5,207 bases of DNA from an archaeon (GCA_027341315.1 DAIENA010000032.1:1-5207); one strand, 5' to 3'. Shown: positions 1 through 5,169, counted from the stretch's first letter. Notes: a model not told the origin generated them from the letters alone. Translations and numbers: made by a program.

Positions 1-1406
1 CTAACAATTTGAAAGTTCACTCCTTTAAAATTTTTAACTTCTCCAAACTTAACATCATCAAAATTGTTTCCGGCAAGAAGCCAGTTCCATGTTGTTGCCA
101 AATTACCAAAAAGTGAAGTTGCAATATCTGAAATACTTTTATCCGTTCTTAATTTGTCGTCGGCAAATCTTCCAACCTTGTCAAGAGTATCTGTGTCAAG
201 TTTTTCTGCACTGCTTCCTGGAACAGTCACAAGAAAAATAACTGAATTTTCAAGAGACTCGGTTTTTCCGGGAATTGTTCCGACGTATCCAAGATAAATT
301 CTTTTATCGCCATCCGAATTCATTCCGATAAAATCTCCGACGGCGTAAGATTTTATAGTTCCGCCAACATTCAATTTTACCGTCGGTTCAATTCTTAGTG
401 TGAATGATTTTCCACCGTCGTCGGCCTGGCAGGAAATAGGAACAGATTCTCTTAATCCGGTTTTAATTGGGTCGTCTGTTATCTGGCATCTTCCGTCTAA
501 AAAAGTCTCACCTTTTTTAAGTTGAAACTGTTCTGTATTAACTGAAATAAGGGCTCTTGTGTCAGCACCACCGACGGCATTTAATTGAAAAGTTGAAGAA
601 GCAAAACATCCAAAGCCCGGAAGAAAAAAGTTAGGAGAGGTTTGTCCTACATTCAAATTATAACTCAAAATTTTTTGTTTTTGAACATTGTTTGTCGAAC
701 CAAAGTTTGCATTGACTCCAGAATAAAGTGATATCGTCGCAGACTTTACATCCGGAATAGAATCTGCTCTTAAATATCCCATGTTGTTAAAAAATGCGTA
801 CTGCCCCTGAAATGCATTAAACTGCTGGTCTGTTAAAAGTGGAAGGTAAAGTGTTCTGTCAGCTGAGCCGAACGCGTCGTAAGCATTGTACCTGACACGA
901 GCGGTTAAATTTCCCGTGACGTAATCCGGCATCGACGATTCATTTTTATTTTGTCTTAAATTAATAACTGCGTAGCCGATGTTGTTCCAGTTGAGGTTGC
1001 TAAGTTGTCTGTCAAGTCCAAGAGCCGGGTAACTTGCCAGAAAATTAATTGAACTCACATCCCGAGGATAACTGGTTCCAAAATCAATTGAATCAATTGA
1101 TTTAATATTTACTGCAGGGTTTATTTTCATCATTTGAATCGGGCAAAATACCGGAACGTTCTGTTCTTCAAGTAAATCGCTTCGAACGACCGTCGGCGTG
1201 CATCCTCCGGGCGCAATTTGCAGAATAAAATCCTGCCCTTCCTGGCACATCTGGCTGTTAAATGTTACAGTCTGAGTCGGACCGGAATTCAAAAAAGAAG
1301 TCGTAAGCCCCGGCTGATTAAATTGAGAATTAGAAACAACGTACGCGGAAGCAAAATTAAAAAAGATAATAAAAATTCCAATTAATATTATTTTATTTAT
1401 TTTCAT
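1..1406 (-). CDS. Secreted surface protein of unknown function, 5' part (468 residues visible, C-terminus outside window)
   Basis: Reading the minus strand from the ATG at 1406-1404 gives an unbroken frame of 468 codons that leaves the window at base 1, so the protein is larger than what is seen. Residues 1-21 form a Sec-type signal peptide: basic start (MKINK), a hydrophobic core of about 13 residues, and an ASA cleavage motif at 19-21. The mature part is polar, Asn/Ser/Thr-rich and beta-strand-like, with Cys at 54, 69, 88, 267, 307 and 326 and two N-glycosylation sequons (N155, N166), as expected for an exported protein. A distinctive stretch is VVRSDLLEEQNVPVFC (73-88), which I recall from uncharacterised exported proteins of Woesearchaeota/Pacearchaeota; this is memory, not a search. 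Residues 104-109 (ID-SID) come from an exact 9-bp tandem repeat at 1082-1099. The start overlaps the stop of the upstream 614-residue gene by 4 bp (ATGA), implying translational coupling. The function is unknown; a structural envelope or cell-contact role is only an inference. Confidence 0.88.
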   Translation of the reverse strand, partial: MKINKIILIGIFIIFFNFASAYVVSNSQFNQPGLTTSFLNSGPTQTVTFNSQMCQEGQDFILQIAPGGCTPTVVRSDLLEEQNVPVFCPIQMMKINPAVNIKSIDSIDFGTSYPRDVSSINFLASYPALGLDRQLSNLNWNNIGYAVINLRQNKNESSMPDYVTGNLTARVRYNAYDAFGSADRTLYLPLLTDQQFNAFQGQYAFFNNMGYLRADSIPDVKSATISLYSGVNANFGSTNNVQKQKILSYNLNVGQTSPNFFLPGFGCFASSTFQLNAVGGADTRALISVNTEQFQLKKGETFLDGRCQITDDPIKTGLRESVPISCQADDGGKSFTLRIEPTVKLNVGGTIKSYAVGDFIGMNSDGDKRIYLGYVGTIPGKTESLENSVIFLVTVPGSSAEKLDTDTLDKVGRFADDKLRTDKSISDIATSLFGNLATTWNWLLAGNNFDDVKFGEVKNFKGVNFQIV

Positions 1407-3247
1407 ACAAACTTAACCCCCACGCTTTTAGCGTCGACAAGAGTATAAATTATTTGTAATTCCTGAAGAGACTGGGGAGTTTTATATCTTCCCAAATCTA
1501 TTTCTATTTTATTATTTTTTGATAAATCTTTTTCAGAAAATAAAACTTTAGCGCTTCCTCCGGAAACTAAAACATTTGTAATATTTTGTTCTGGAACCGG
1601 AATGTCCGTACACTCTTGATGAGTCACTCCGAAAACTCCTAAAATTCCCGACGGAACGTCGACGCATTGATGAGTTGTTGTTGCATCAAATTTAAGACTT
1701 GAATTGTCATAAGTGTAAACTTTAATTTCATAATTTCCCTCGCTCAAATTAATTTTCTTTTGGTCCGGATAAAGAAGAGTTTTGGATTCTGAAGAATTGT
1801 CTGAAGTAAATGTCAAAACTGACTTTTCATTTCCAACGCTGTTTTCTAAATTTACATAAACTTCTTTCGGGTAAAGTTTACTCATTAAAATTGTTGCACT
1901 TCCTCCCTGAACGGTCGAAATTGTGTCAGTTGCGTCTTTGTACCCGTCGCTCTTCACAATAATTTTTCCATTAACACATTGAGGAAGACTCCCCTTAAGT
2001 TCGCCGTTTACAGTGTGTCCTACTTCACATGTTGAGTCAAAACATTCGTAGCTGATATTTCCGTCGACGGTTTTACCAGAAGAGTCCGCGAGGTTAATTG
2101 TGAAATTCGATTTTGCAATTTCGTTGCAAACGTCGACGCTGGGTTGAGTTACATTCACACTTTCTGTTGTGTCTCTTGCAACGTTTCCTTCAATGTTTAT
2201 TGAAAGAGGGAATTGAAAAGTTTCACCGTTTTGAGTCAGCTGAACTAATACCGGATAGCGAATATTATAGACAAAGTGGTAAGGAACATAACAAAATCCT
2301 AAAATTCCAAGCCCTTGCTGATTCCCGATTGGTTTAGCGACGAGAACTGAAGAGTCGGCGGGAGAAACTTCATACATCGAAGGCCAGTTTCTTGAATTTA
2401 AAATTCTTATCTGTGAATTTATTGGAACCTTCAAATCAAAGTAGTCTGTATTGTTTCCGGAGTTCCTGAGTGCAAATAAATTATCCTGTGTTGCATTTTT
2501 TAAGGTGTCAAAAACTTGATTTGCGTCCCATATTTTTGGAGAGCATGTTAACTCAAATCCGTCGACCGGCGCATAATTTCTTAATATGTCCACCGAATAA
2601 TTTTCTAAAATCAAATTTTGATTTTCAAGATTATAAAATTTCACCGCGTCGCTGTAGAGCATTCCGATTCCGGAATCAATTTGGACTTGGTGTGTTTTTA
2701 CAACAGTACTTTCGTTTCCTTTTTTCATTGAAAGTTCCATCGTCAAATATGTATTTACGTTGTTCCCATTTATTGTCGTCGTCACTTTCGGCGTCCCGGA
2801 GTTTATTATATATCCATCGGAAGTAAACGAGTCAAATTTACAATTTCCTATTTCCTGCTGAATATAATCCGAAAGTTGATTTTGCATATTTTCTAAAGTT
2901 GGAACTTGATTTATAGGAAGATTACTTCCGGAAATTGATCTCCAGTAAGGAATTCCGATTCCAAAAAAATCCAGCTGTGAAGAATAAGGCATGTAACTTG
3001 AGCCGGGAATAAAAGGAGGGTCCTGAATATAACCTCCTTTTGATTCTAAAATATTTATTCCTGACTGAGTTTTTTGTGTTAAACAATTAAGAAATTGGGT
3101 CTCAACAGGTTCAAAAGTTTGTGAAACTTTTCCGGATTGAAAGTTCGCCGTTAAAATAAAATACGCCGCCGCAGCGACAACCAAAACTATCGCAATAATC
3201 ACAAAAATAGTGACCTGTCCTTTCTTACGAGACCCCTTTTTTATCAT
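1403..3247 (-). CDS. Membrane-anchored extracellular protein with pilin-like N-terminus and C-terminal beta-sandwich-like region (614 aa)
   Basis: Residues 1-10 are strongly basic and end in KKG, followed by QVTIF and a hydrophobic helix to about residue 32. This resembles a class III (type IV pilin-like) signal, where a prepilin peptidase would cut after G10, but the usual Glu at +5 is Phe (F15), so it may simply stay as a membrane anchor. Residues 40-360 form a long extracellular region without further membrane spans. Residues 375-580 contain short beta-rich segments of carboxypeptidase-regulatory or Ig-like character. Ten Cys (55, 136, 235, 319, 374, 402, 407, 424, 528, 546) could form disulfides, and ten N-glycosylation sequons occur. 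Motifs such as APVDGFELTCSPK, NSRNWPSMYEV and GFCYVPYHFVYN match my recollection of an uncharacterised family common in Woesearchaeota/Pacearchaeota. The ATG at 3247 is supported by a TATA box 22-29 nt upstream (leaderless type). The stop overlaps the start of the next secreted protein by 4 bp. The function is unknown; a surface role is inferred. Confidence 0.93.
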   Translation of the reverse strand: MIKKGSRKKGQVTIFVIIAIVLVVAAAAYFILTANFQSGKVSQTFEPVETQFLNCLTQKTQSGINILESKGGYIQDPPFIPGSSYMPYSSQLDFFGIGIPYWRSISGSNLPINQVPTLENMQNQLSDYIQQEIGNCKFDSFTSDGYIINSGTPKVTTTINGNNVNTYLTMELSMKKGNESTVVKTHQVQIDSGIGMLYSDAVKFYNLENQNLILENYSVDILRNYAPVDGFELTCSPKIWDANQVFDTLKNATQDNLFALRNSGNNTDYFDLKVPINSQIRILNSRNWPSMYEVSPADSSVLVAKPIGNQQGLGILGFCYVPYHFVYNIRYPVLVQLTQNGETFQFPLSINIEGNVARDTTESVNVTQPSVDVCNEIAKSNFTINLADSSGKTVDGNISYECFDSTCEVGHTVNGELKGSLPQCVNGKIIVKSDGYKDATDTISTVQGGSATILMSKLYPKEVYVNLENSVGNEKSVLTFTSDNSSESKTLLYPDQKKINLSEGNYEIKVYTYDNSSLKFDATTTHQCVDVPSGILGVFGVTHQECTDIPVPEQNITNVLVSGGSAKVLFSEKDLSKNNKIEIDLGRYKTPQSLQELQIIYTLVDAKSVGVKFV

Positions 3248-3266
3248 ATGTAAAACATGAAAAACG

Positions 3267-3276
3267 CATATATAAA
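3267..3276 (-). promoter_or_regulatory. TATA box of the 614-residue surface protein gene
   Basis: On the minus strand this reads TTTATATATG, with TTTATATA lying 22-29 nt ahead of the ATG at 3247. Archaeal TATA boxes are centred near -27, so transcription should begin at or next to the start codon, giving a leaderless mRNA. No Shine-Dalgarno sequence precedes the ATG, which fits. Confidence 0.65.
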
Positions 3277-3285
3277 TATTTGTTT

Positions 3286-3292
3286 AAAAAAA
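3286..3292 (-). terminator. Oligo-T tract, possible terminator of the upstream minus-strand genes
   Basis: The minus strand carries seven T in a row 10 nt after the stop of the 72-residue membrane protein gene and just before the TATA box of the next gene. Archaeal RNA polymerase can terminate on T-runs without a hairpin. The position between a stop codon and a new promoter makes this plausible, but the run is short in an AT-rich genome. Confidence 0.4.
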
Positions 3293-3301
3293 GTAATATT
3301 T

Positions 3302-3520
3302 CTAAACAACTCTTATTCTTCTTGAGAAAATTAAAAGATACAAAAAGTTAAGGAGAAGTAAAATTCCCCCGATAAAAATAATTAAATCATTAAATGAAGA
3401 GACAGAATTAAACGAAGAAATAAAAGACAACTTAGCGTTCAGAAAATACAACCCAAAAAGTATGTCCAAAATTATCAAAATAACTTTCTTCCCGTCGCCT
3501 CTTCCTAAACTTCCTCTCAT
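3302..3520 (-). CDS. Small two-helix membrane protein, unknown function (72 aa)
   Basis: This protein has a short basic, glycine-rich N-terminus (MRGSLGRGDGKK), a first hydrophobic helix at about 13-34, a polar Ser/Asn/Phe linker at 35-45, a second hydrophobic helix at about 46-65, and a basic tail (RRIR). By the positive-inside rule both ends should be cytoplasmic with the linker outside. There is no catalytic motif and I do not recognise the family with confidence. The ATG at 3520 is directly preceded by an in-frame TAG, so the frame cannot extend upstream. The gene lies 24 nt after the stop of the HTH-like gene with no separate TATA box or clear Shine-Dalgarno, so co-transcription with it is likely. 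It sits just upstream of the surface-protein pair on the same strand, but a separate promoter there argues against one obligate operon. It is short but has the composition of a real membrane protein. Confidence 0.7.
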   Translation of the reverse strand: MRGSLGRGDGKKVILIILDILFGLYFLNAKLSFISSFNSVSSFNDLIIFIGGILLLLNFLYLLIFSRRIRVV

Positions 3521-3544
3521 GGACTATCAACAAATTTGGAGTTT

Positions 3545-3808
3545 TTAATTCTTTCCACCCTTAATCTTTCCCCAGTTTTCAGGCAGTAATTCAAATTTTA
3601 ATATTCTCTTGTCAATGCCGGATATTTTAATTAAACTTTCAAAAAGATTTTGAGGAAGAATTCTTCTTTCGGAATAATAATTTTTTAGCGAACTATATTT
3701 TGATTCAATTCCTCTGTTTATTAATTCTCTTAACGACGGACAACCTATTAACCTCAAAACTTCGTCAATAAATTTTCTTTGTTCGTCTTTATTAAATTTT
3801 ATTCTCAT
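3545..3808 (-). CDS. Small helix-turn-helix-like protein (87 aa from the preferred start)
   Basis: The protein starts MRIKFNKDEQ, has a predicted amphipathic helix at about 8-21, then a segment that reads like a Cro/XRE-type or resolvase-like HTH: PSLRELINRGIESKYSSLKNYYSERRILP (24-52, in which 25-33 and 37-45 would be the two helices), a further helix at about 53-64, and a tail containing the motif NWGKIKGGK (78-86). DNA or RNA binding is inferred from this pattern, not proven. An in-frame ATG exists upstream at 3889, but the extra 27 residues would span the promoter and are Trp/Phe-rich, unlike the rest. The ATG at 3808 has a TATA box 22-27 nt upstream, the leaderless spacing also seen for the 614-residue gene, so I choose it. 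It is transcribed away from the eL42-eS1 operon and 24 nt ahead of a small membrane protein gene. Regulation of either neighbour is speculation. Confidence 0.72.
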   Translation of the reverse strand: MRIKFNKDEQRKFIDEVLRLIGCPSLRELINRGIESKYSSLKNYYSERRILPQNLFESLIKISGIDKRILKFELLPENWGKIKGGKN

Positions 3809-3829
3809 ATGTTCACTGCGACACCACAC

Positions 3830-3835
3830 TATAAA
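3830..3835 (-). promoter_or_regulatory. TATA box for the small HTH-like gene
   Basis: On the minus strand this reads TTTATA, preceded by T-rich sequence, and lies 22-27 nt before the ATG at 3808. No Shine-Dalgarno is visible before that ATG, so a leaderless transcript is expected. A second TATA-like sequence 5-12 nt further upstream (3840-3847) could serve the opposite strand. Confidence 0.55.
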
Positions 3836-3839
3836 AAAC

Positions 3840-3847
3840 TTTATAAA
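3840..3847 (+). promoter_or_regulatory. Candidate TATA box for the eL42-eS1 operon (palindromic, so orientation is ambiguous)
   Basis: TTTATAAA is a perfect palindrome 93-100 nt upstream of the eL42 start. If used on the plus strand, transcription would begin around 3870, leaving a leader of about 70 nt that contains the Shine-Dalgarno hairpin. A weaker alternative is TTTATGAA at 3866-3873, which would give a leader of about 45 nt. The site directly abuts the minus-strand TATA box, so this is a compact divergent promoter. Confidence 0.4.
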
Positions 3848-3915
3848 CCAAATTCCACGACTAAGTTTATGAATTTCGGTCGGAGGCATCGAATAGAAAT
3901 TCCGGCGCTGGATTC

Positions 3916-3938
3916 ATAAAACCCGCAGGAGGTTTTAT
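3916..3938 (+). promoter_or_regulatory. Hairpin over the eL42 ribosome binding site
   Basis: ATAAAACC (3916-3923) is perfectly complementary to GGTTTTAT (3931-3938), with a 7-nt loop CGCAGGA. The stem ends two bases before the eL42 ATG at 3940. The Shine-Dalgarno AGGAGGT is split: AGGA in the loop and GGT in the 3' arm. Folding would partly sequester the ribosome binding site, while the exposed AGGA could still start contact with 16S rRNA. Six of the eight pairs are A-U, so stability is modest. A regulatory role, for example feedback by a ribosomal protein, is an inference. Confidence 0.5.
3927..3933 (+). promoter_or_regulatory. Strong Shine-Dalgarno of eL42
   Basis: AGGAGGT matches the archaeal anti-Shine-Dalgarno and lies 6 nt before the ATG at 3940, fixing that start. 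It is the only strong ribosome binding site in the window; the first minus-strand gene and the 614-residue gene look leaderless instead. Confidence 0.8.
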
Positions 3939-3939
3939 C

Positions 3940-4251
3940 ATGAAGATTCCAAAAACAACAAAAAGATATTGTCCTTATTGTAAGAAAAGAACCGAGCAGA
4001 AAATAAAATCAGTGTCAACCGGAGGAAAAAGAGGAACCCTAAAAAGAGGAGGTATCGCGAGGGCAAAACTTCGTGGTCTAGGCGTCGGAATCGGAAACAA
4101 GGGAAAATGGGGTTCAAAACCTGCAGTTTCAAAATTCAAAAGAAAATCAAAGACAACCAAAAAAACCAACATCATGTACACATGTAAAGAATGTGGAAAA
4201 TCAAAATATCAGAAAAAAGGACAAAGGGCAGGAAGGGTAATACAGGAATAA
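3940..4251 (+). CDS. rpl44e: Large-subunit ribosomal protein eL42 (L44e)
   Basis: This is a structural protein of the 50S subunit, found in archaea and eukaryotes and located near the E site. The 103-residue product has the full family layout: an N-terminal CPYC half of a zinc ribbon (C11, C14), a basic Gly/Arg/Lys-rich middle with a GIGNKGKW segment (50-57), a KTTKKTNIMY stretch, the second zinc-ribbon half CKEC (C82, C85), and the C-terminal GQRAGRVIQE, which corresponds to the GWRAGR-type ending of archaeal homologues. All four zinc-binding cysteines are present. It is somewhat longer than the roughly 92-95 residues usual in archaea, with the extra length in the basic middle. The start is fixed by a strong Shine-Dalgarno and the frame is complete. 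The gene for eS1 follows after one base. In many archaea eL42 is followed by eS27 instead, which is not present here. Confidence 0.97.
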   Translation: MKIPKTTKRYCPYCKKRTEQKIKSVSTGGKRGTLKRGGIARAKLRGLGVGIGNKGKWGSKPAVSKFKRKSKTTKKTNIMYTCKECGKSKYQKKGQRAGRVIQE

Positions 4252-4252
4252 A

Positions 4253-4795
4253 ATGGCACAAGCAAAAAAGAAAAAGAAATTTTTTAACGTGGAAATGAAC
4301 TTGATAAAAAAAAGAACTCAGCTTCAGGCCTACGAATTAAAGGAACTCGACGGACGATTTATAAAATACGATTTAACAAGACTTTTCAAGGGTAAAGCGA
4401 TGATTATAACTTTGAAAACAAAAGTTAAAGGCGACGAAGTTTTGACTTTCCCTAAGGAATTAAACCTTTTACCTTATTATCTGAAAAGAATGGTTCGAAG
4501 AGGAACAAACTACATTGAGGACTCTTTCTCGACGGAGTGTAAAGATTCTACAATCAGAATAAAACCATTTTTAGTTACGAGAAGAAAAGTTTCAAGAGCG
4601 GTTCGAAAAGCTCTTCGAAATAAAACAAAAGAAGAACTTATTCTTTGGGCAAAGGAACTTTCTACGGAGGGAATTTTTGATGAAACACTTAAGGGGAAAA
4701 TTCAAAAAGAACTTAGCTTGAAATTAAAAAAGATTTATCCGCTTTCACTTTGTGAGATTCGTGTTCTCGACGTCGAAAAAGAAAAAGTTGAATAA
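4253..4795 (+). CDS. rps3ae: Small-subunit ribosomal protein eS1 (S3Ae)
   Basis: This is a structural protein of the 30S subunit, sited near the mRNA exit region in archaea and eukaryotes. The 180-residue product starts with a short Lys tail (AKKKKKFF), then carries the family core: ELDGRFIKYDLTRLF (31-45, equivalent to the LKGRVFEVSLADL stretch), a beta-rich segment, FPKELNLLPYYLKRMVRRGTNYIE (66-89, about the binding helix), a basic IRIKPFLVTRRKVSRAVRKAL stretch (101-121), and a C-terminal helix and strand (KIYPLSLCEIRVLDVE). It is shorter than the roughly 200-230 residues common in other archaea, mainly because the N-terminal tail is reduced. The ATG lies one base after the eL42 stop, and AGGA at 4244-4247, inside the eL42 end, can act as its Shine-Dalgarno, so the two genes should be co-translated. 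The identification is firm; only the family trimming is unusual. Confidence 0.95.
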   Translation: MAQAKKKKKFFNVEMNLIKKRTQLQAYELKELDGRFIKYDLTRLFKGKAMIITLKTKVKGDEVLTFPKELNLLPYYLKRMVRRGTNYIEDSFSTECKDSTIRIKPFLVTRRKVSRAVRKALRNKTKEELILWAKELSTEGIFDETLKGKIQKELSLKLKKIYPLSLCEIRVLDVEKEKVE

Positions 4796-4820
4796 AAACG
4801 GATAATTTCAAACAACAACT

Positions 4821-4828
4821 TTTAAAAA
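4821..4828 (+). promoter_or_regulatory. Candidate TATA box of the tRNA-Thr gene
   Basis: TTTAAAAA lies 24-31 nt upstream of the first tRNA base at 4852, at the spacing of an archaeal TATA box. It is within the 56-nt gap after eS1, so the tRNA probably has its own promoter, though read-through from the ribosomal genes cannot be excluded. Confidence 0.45.
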
Positions 4829-4851
4829 ACATAATTTCTAATAAACTTTAT

Positions 4852-4944
4852 GCCTGTGTAGCTCAGTGGCAGAGCGGCTGCCTTGTATTTTGCGTTGGCA
4901 AAAAGGCGAGCAGTAGGTCGGGAGTTCAACTCTCTCCACAGGCT
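4852..4944 (+). tRNA. tRNA-Thr (anticodon UGU) with a 21-nt intron
   Basis: All cloverleaf parts can be assigned. The acceptor stem is GCCTGTG (4852-4858) with CACAGGC (4937-4943). The D-arm is GCTC (4861-4864), loop, GAGC (4872-4875). The anticodon stem is GCTGC (4877-4881) with GCAGT (4910-4914), containing one G-U pair. The variable region is AGGTC (4915-4919). The T-arm is GGGAG (4920-4924), loop TTCAACT (4925-4931), CTCTC (4932-4936). Removing 4888-4908 gives a 7-base anticodon loop CTTGTAA with anticodon TGT at 4884-4886. G1-C72, C2-G71 and discriminator U73 (T4944) fit archaeal threonine identity as I know it. CCA is not encoded, as usual in archaea. The gene follows eS1 by 56 nt on the same strand. 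Confidence 0.95.
4888..4908 (+). other. tRNA-Thr intron with bulge-helix-bulge splice motif
   Basis: The 21-nt intron lies between A37 (4887) and A38 (4909), the canonical archaeal tRNA position. A fold supports it: the inner helix TTTGC (4889-4893) pairs with GCAAA (4898-4902) across a GTTG loop; a 3-nt bulge T4886-A4887-T4888 holds the 5' cut; the central helix 4882-4885 with 4903-4906 has C-G, U-G, U-A and a G-A mismatch; a 3-nt bulge C4907-G4908-A4909 holds the 3' cut. Both cuts fall after the second bulge base, as expected of the splicing endonuclease. The mismatch makes the motif slightly relaxed. Confidence 0.85.
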
Positions 4945-4946
4945 TT

Positions 4947-4967
4947 TATAATTGCGAAGCAATTATA
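4947..4967 (+). terminator. Perfect 9-bp hairpin directly 3' of the tRNA, possible terminator or processing signal
   Basis: TATAATTGC (4947-4955) pairs perfectly with GCAATTATA (4959-4967) across a GAA triloop. The tip GCGAAGC is the classic unusually stable mini-hairpin sequence, at least in DNA. It begins two bases after the tRNA discriminator and is followed by a T-rich stretch (TCTTCTT). A role in ending or trimming the tRNA transcript is inferred from position; archaeal terminators usually need only T-runs. Confidence 0.4.
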
Positions 4968-5012
4968 TCTTCTTGAGAGATTTTAATACATGTAAATTCA
5001 AACGATTTTTCT

Positions 5013-5096
5013 TCGGGAGTCGAGCAACTTCAAAGTCCTCAATTGCAAATGTTTCGACGTTGCGGGTTGCGAGCAAGAACTCTTCTCCACAGGCTT
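5013..5096 (+). pseudogene. Degenerate, interrupted copy of the tRNA-Thr 3' end
   Basis: TCTCCACAGGCTT at 5084-5096 repeats exactly the tRNA 3' end at 4933-4945, 151 nt downstream. With one inserted T the match extends upstream over AACTCT. A second block, TCGGGAGT at 5013-5020, repeats tRNA bases 4918-4925 (end of variable region and T-stem). The two blocks are separated by about 58 nt, most of it bounded by the direct repeat CGAGCAA (5021-5027 and 5070-5076), as if a T-arm plus acceptor copy had later been interrupted. No 5' half of a tRNA lies nearby, so it cannot be a functional tRNA. It may be a remnant attachment site or a local duplication. Confidence 0.5.
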
Positions 5097-5160
5097 ATCC
5101 CCCTAGATATCCAAGAGGTATTTAATCAATTTTATTATCCATCAATAAACTTTGTGAATA

Positions 5161-5169
5161 TTTTTTTTT
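5161..5169 (+). terminator. T9 tract, possible plus-strand terminator
   Basis: Nine consecutive T follow GTGAATA. A run of this length can end transcription by archaeal RNA polymerase without a hairpin and would stop read-through from the ribosomal and tRNA genes. There is no nearby stem to strengthen the call. Confidence 0.35.

Noticed and set aside
64..297. Plus-strand open frame of 77 codons
   Set aside because: It lies antisense inside the secreted protein gene, has no promoter or ribosome binding site, and resembles no family.
2113..2826. Two plus-strand open frames (2113-2337 and 2470-2826)
   Set aside because: Both are antisense to the 614-residue gene and are low-complexity shadows of its coding strand.
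3809..3889. Longer N-terminus for the HTH-like protein starting at 3889
   Set aside because: The extra 27 codons run through both TATA-like elements and are compositionally unlike the rest; the ATG at 3808 has a correctly spaced TATA box.
3871..3902. GAATTTC / GAAATTC 7-bp inverted repeat in the eL42 leader
   Set aside because: The 18-nt loop and AT-rich arms make it likely chance, and it does not involve the ribosome binding site.
3882..3917. GGAGG in the eL42 leader followed by a short frame that could encode a leader peptide
   Set aside because: There is no ATG, GTG or TTG at proper spacing; only a non-standard ATA would open it.
3938..4181. Minus-strand open frames opposite eL42
   Set aside because: eL42 is certain on the plus strand; the antisense frames are shadows of its Lys/Gly-rich codons.
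5013..5096. Trans-split tRNA 3' half, as known from Nanoarchaeum
   Set aside because: A split half would begin near position 37/38 beside a pairing sequence; here only T-arm and acceptor blocks are present, they are interrupted, and the intact tRNA-Thr is next door.
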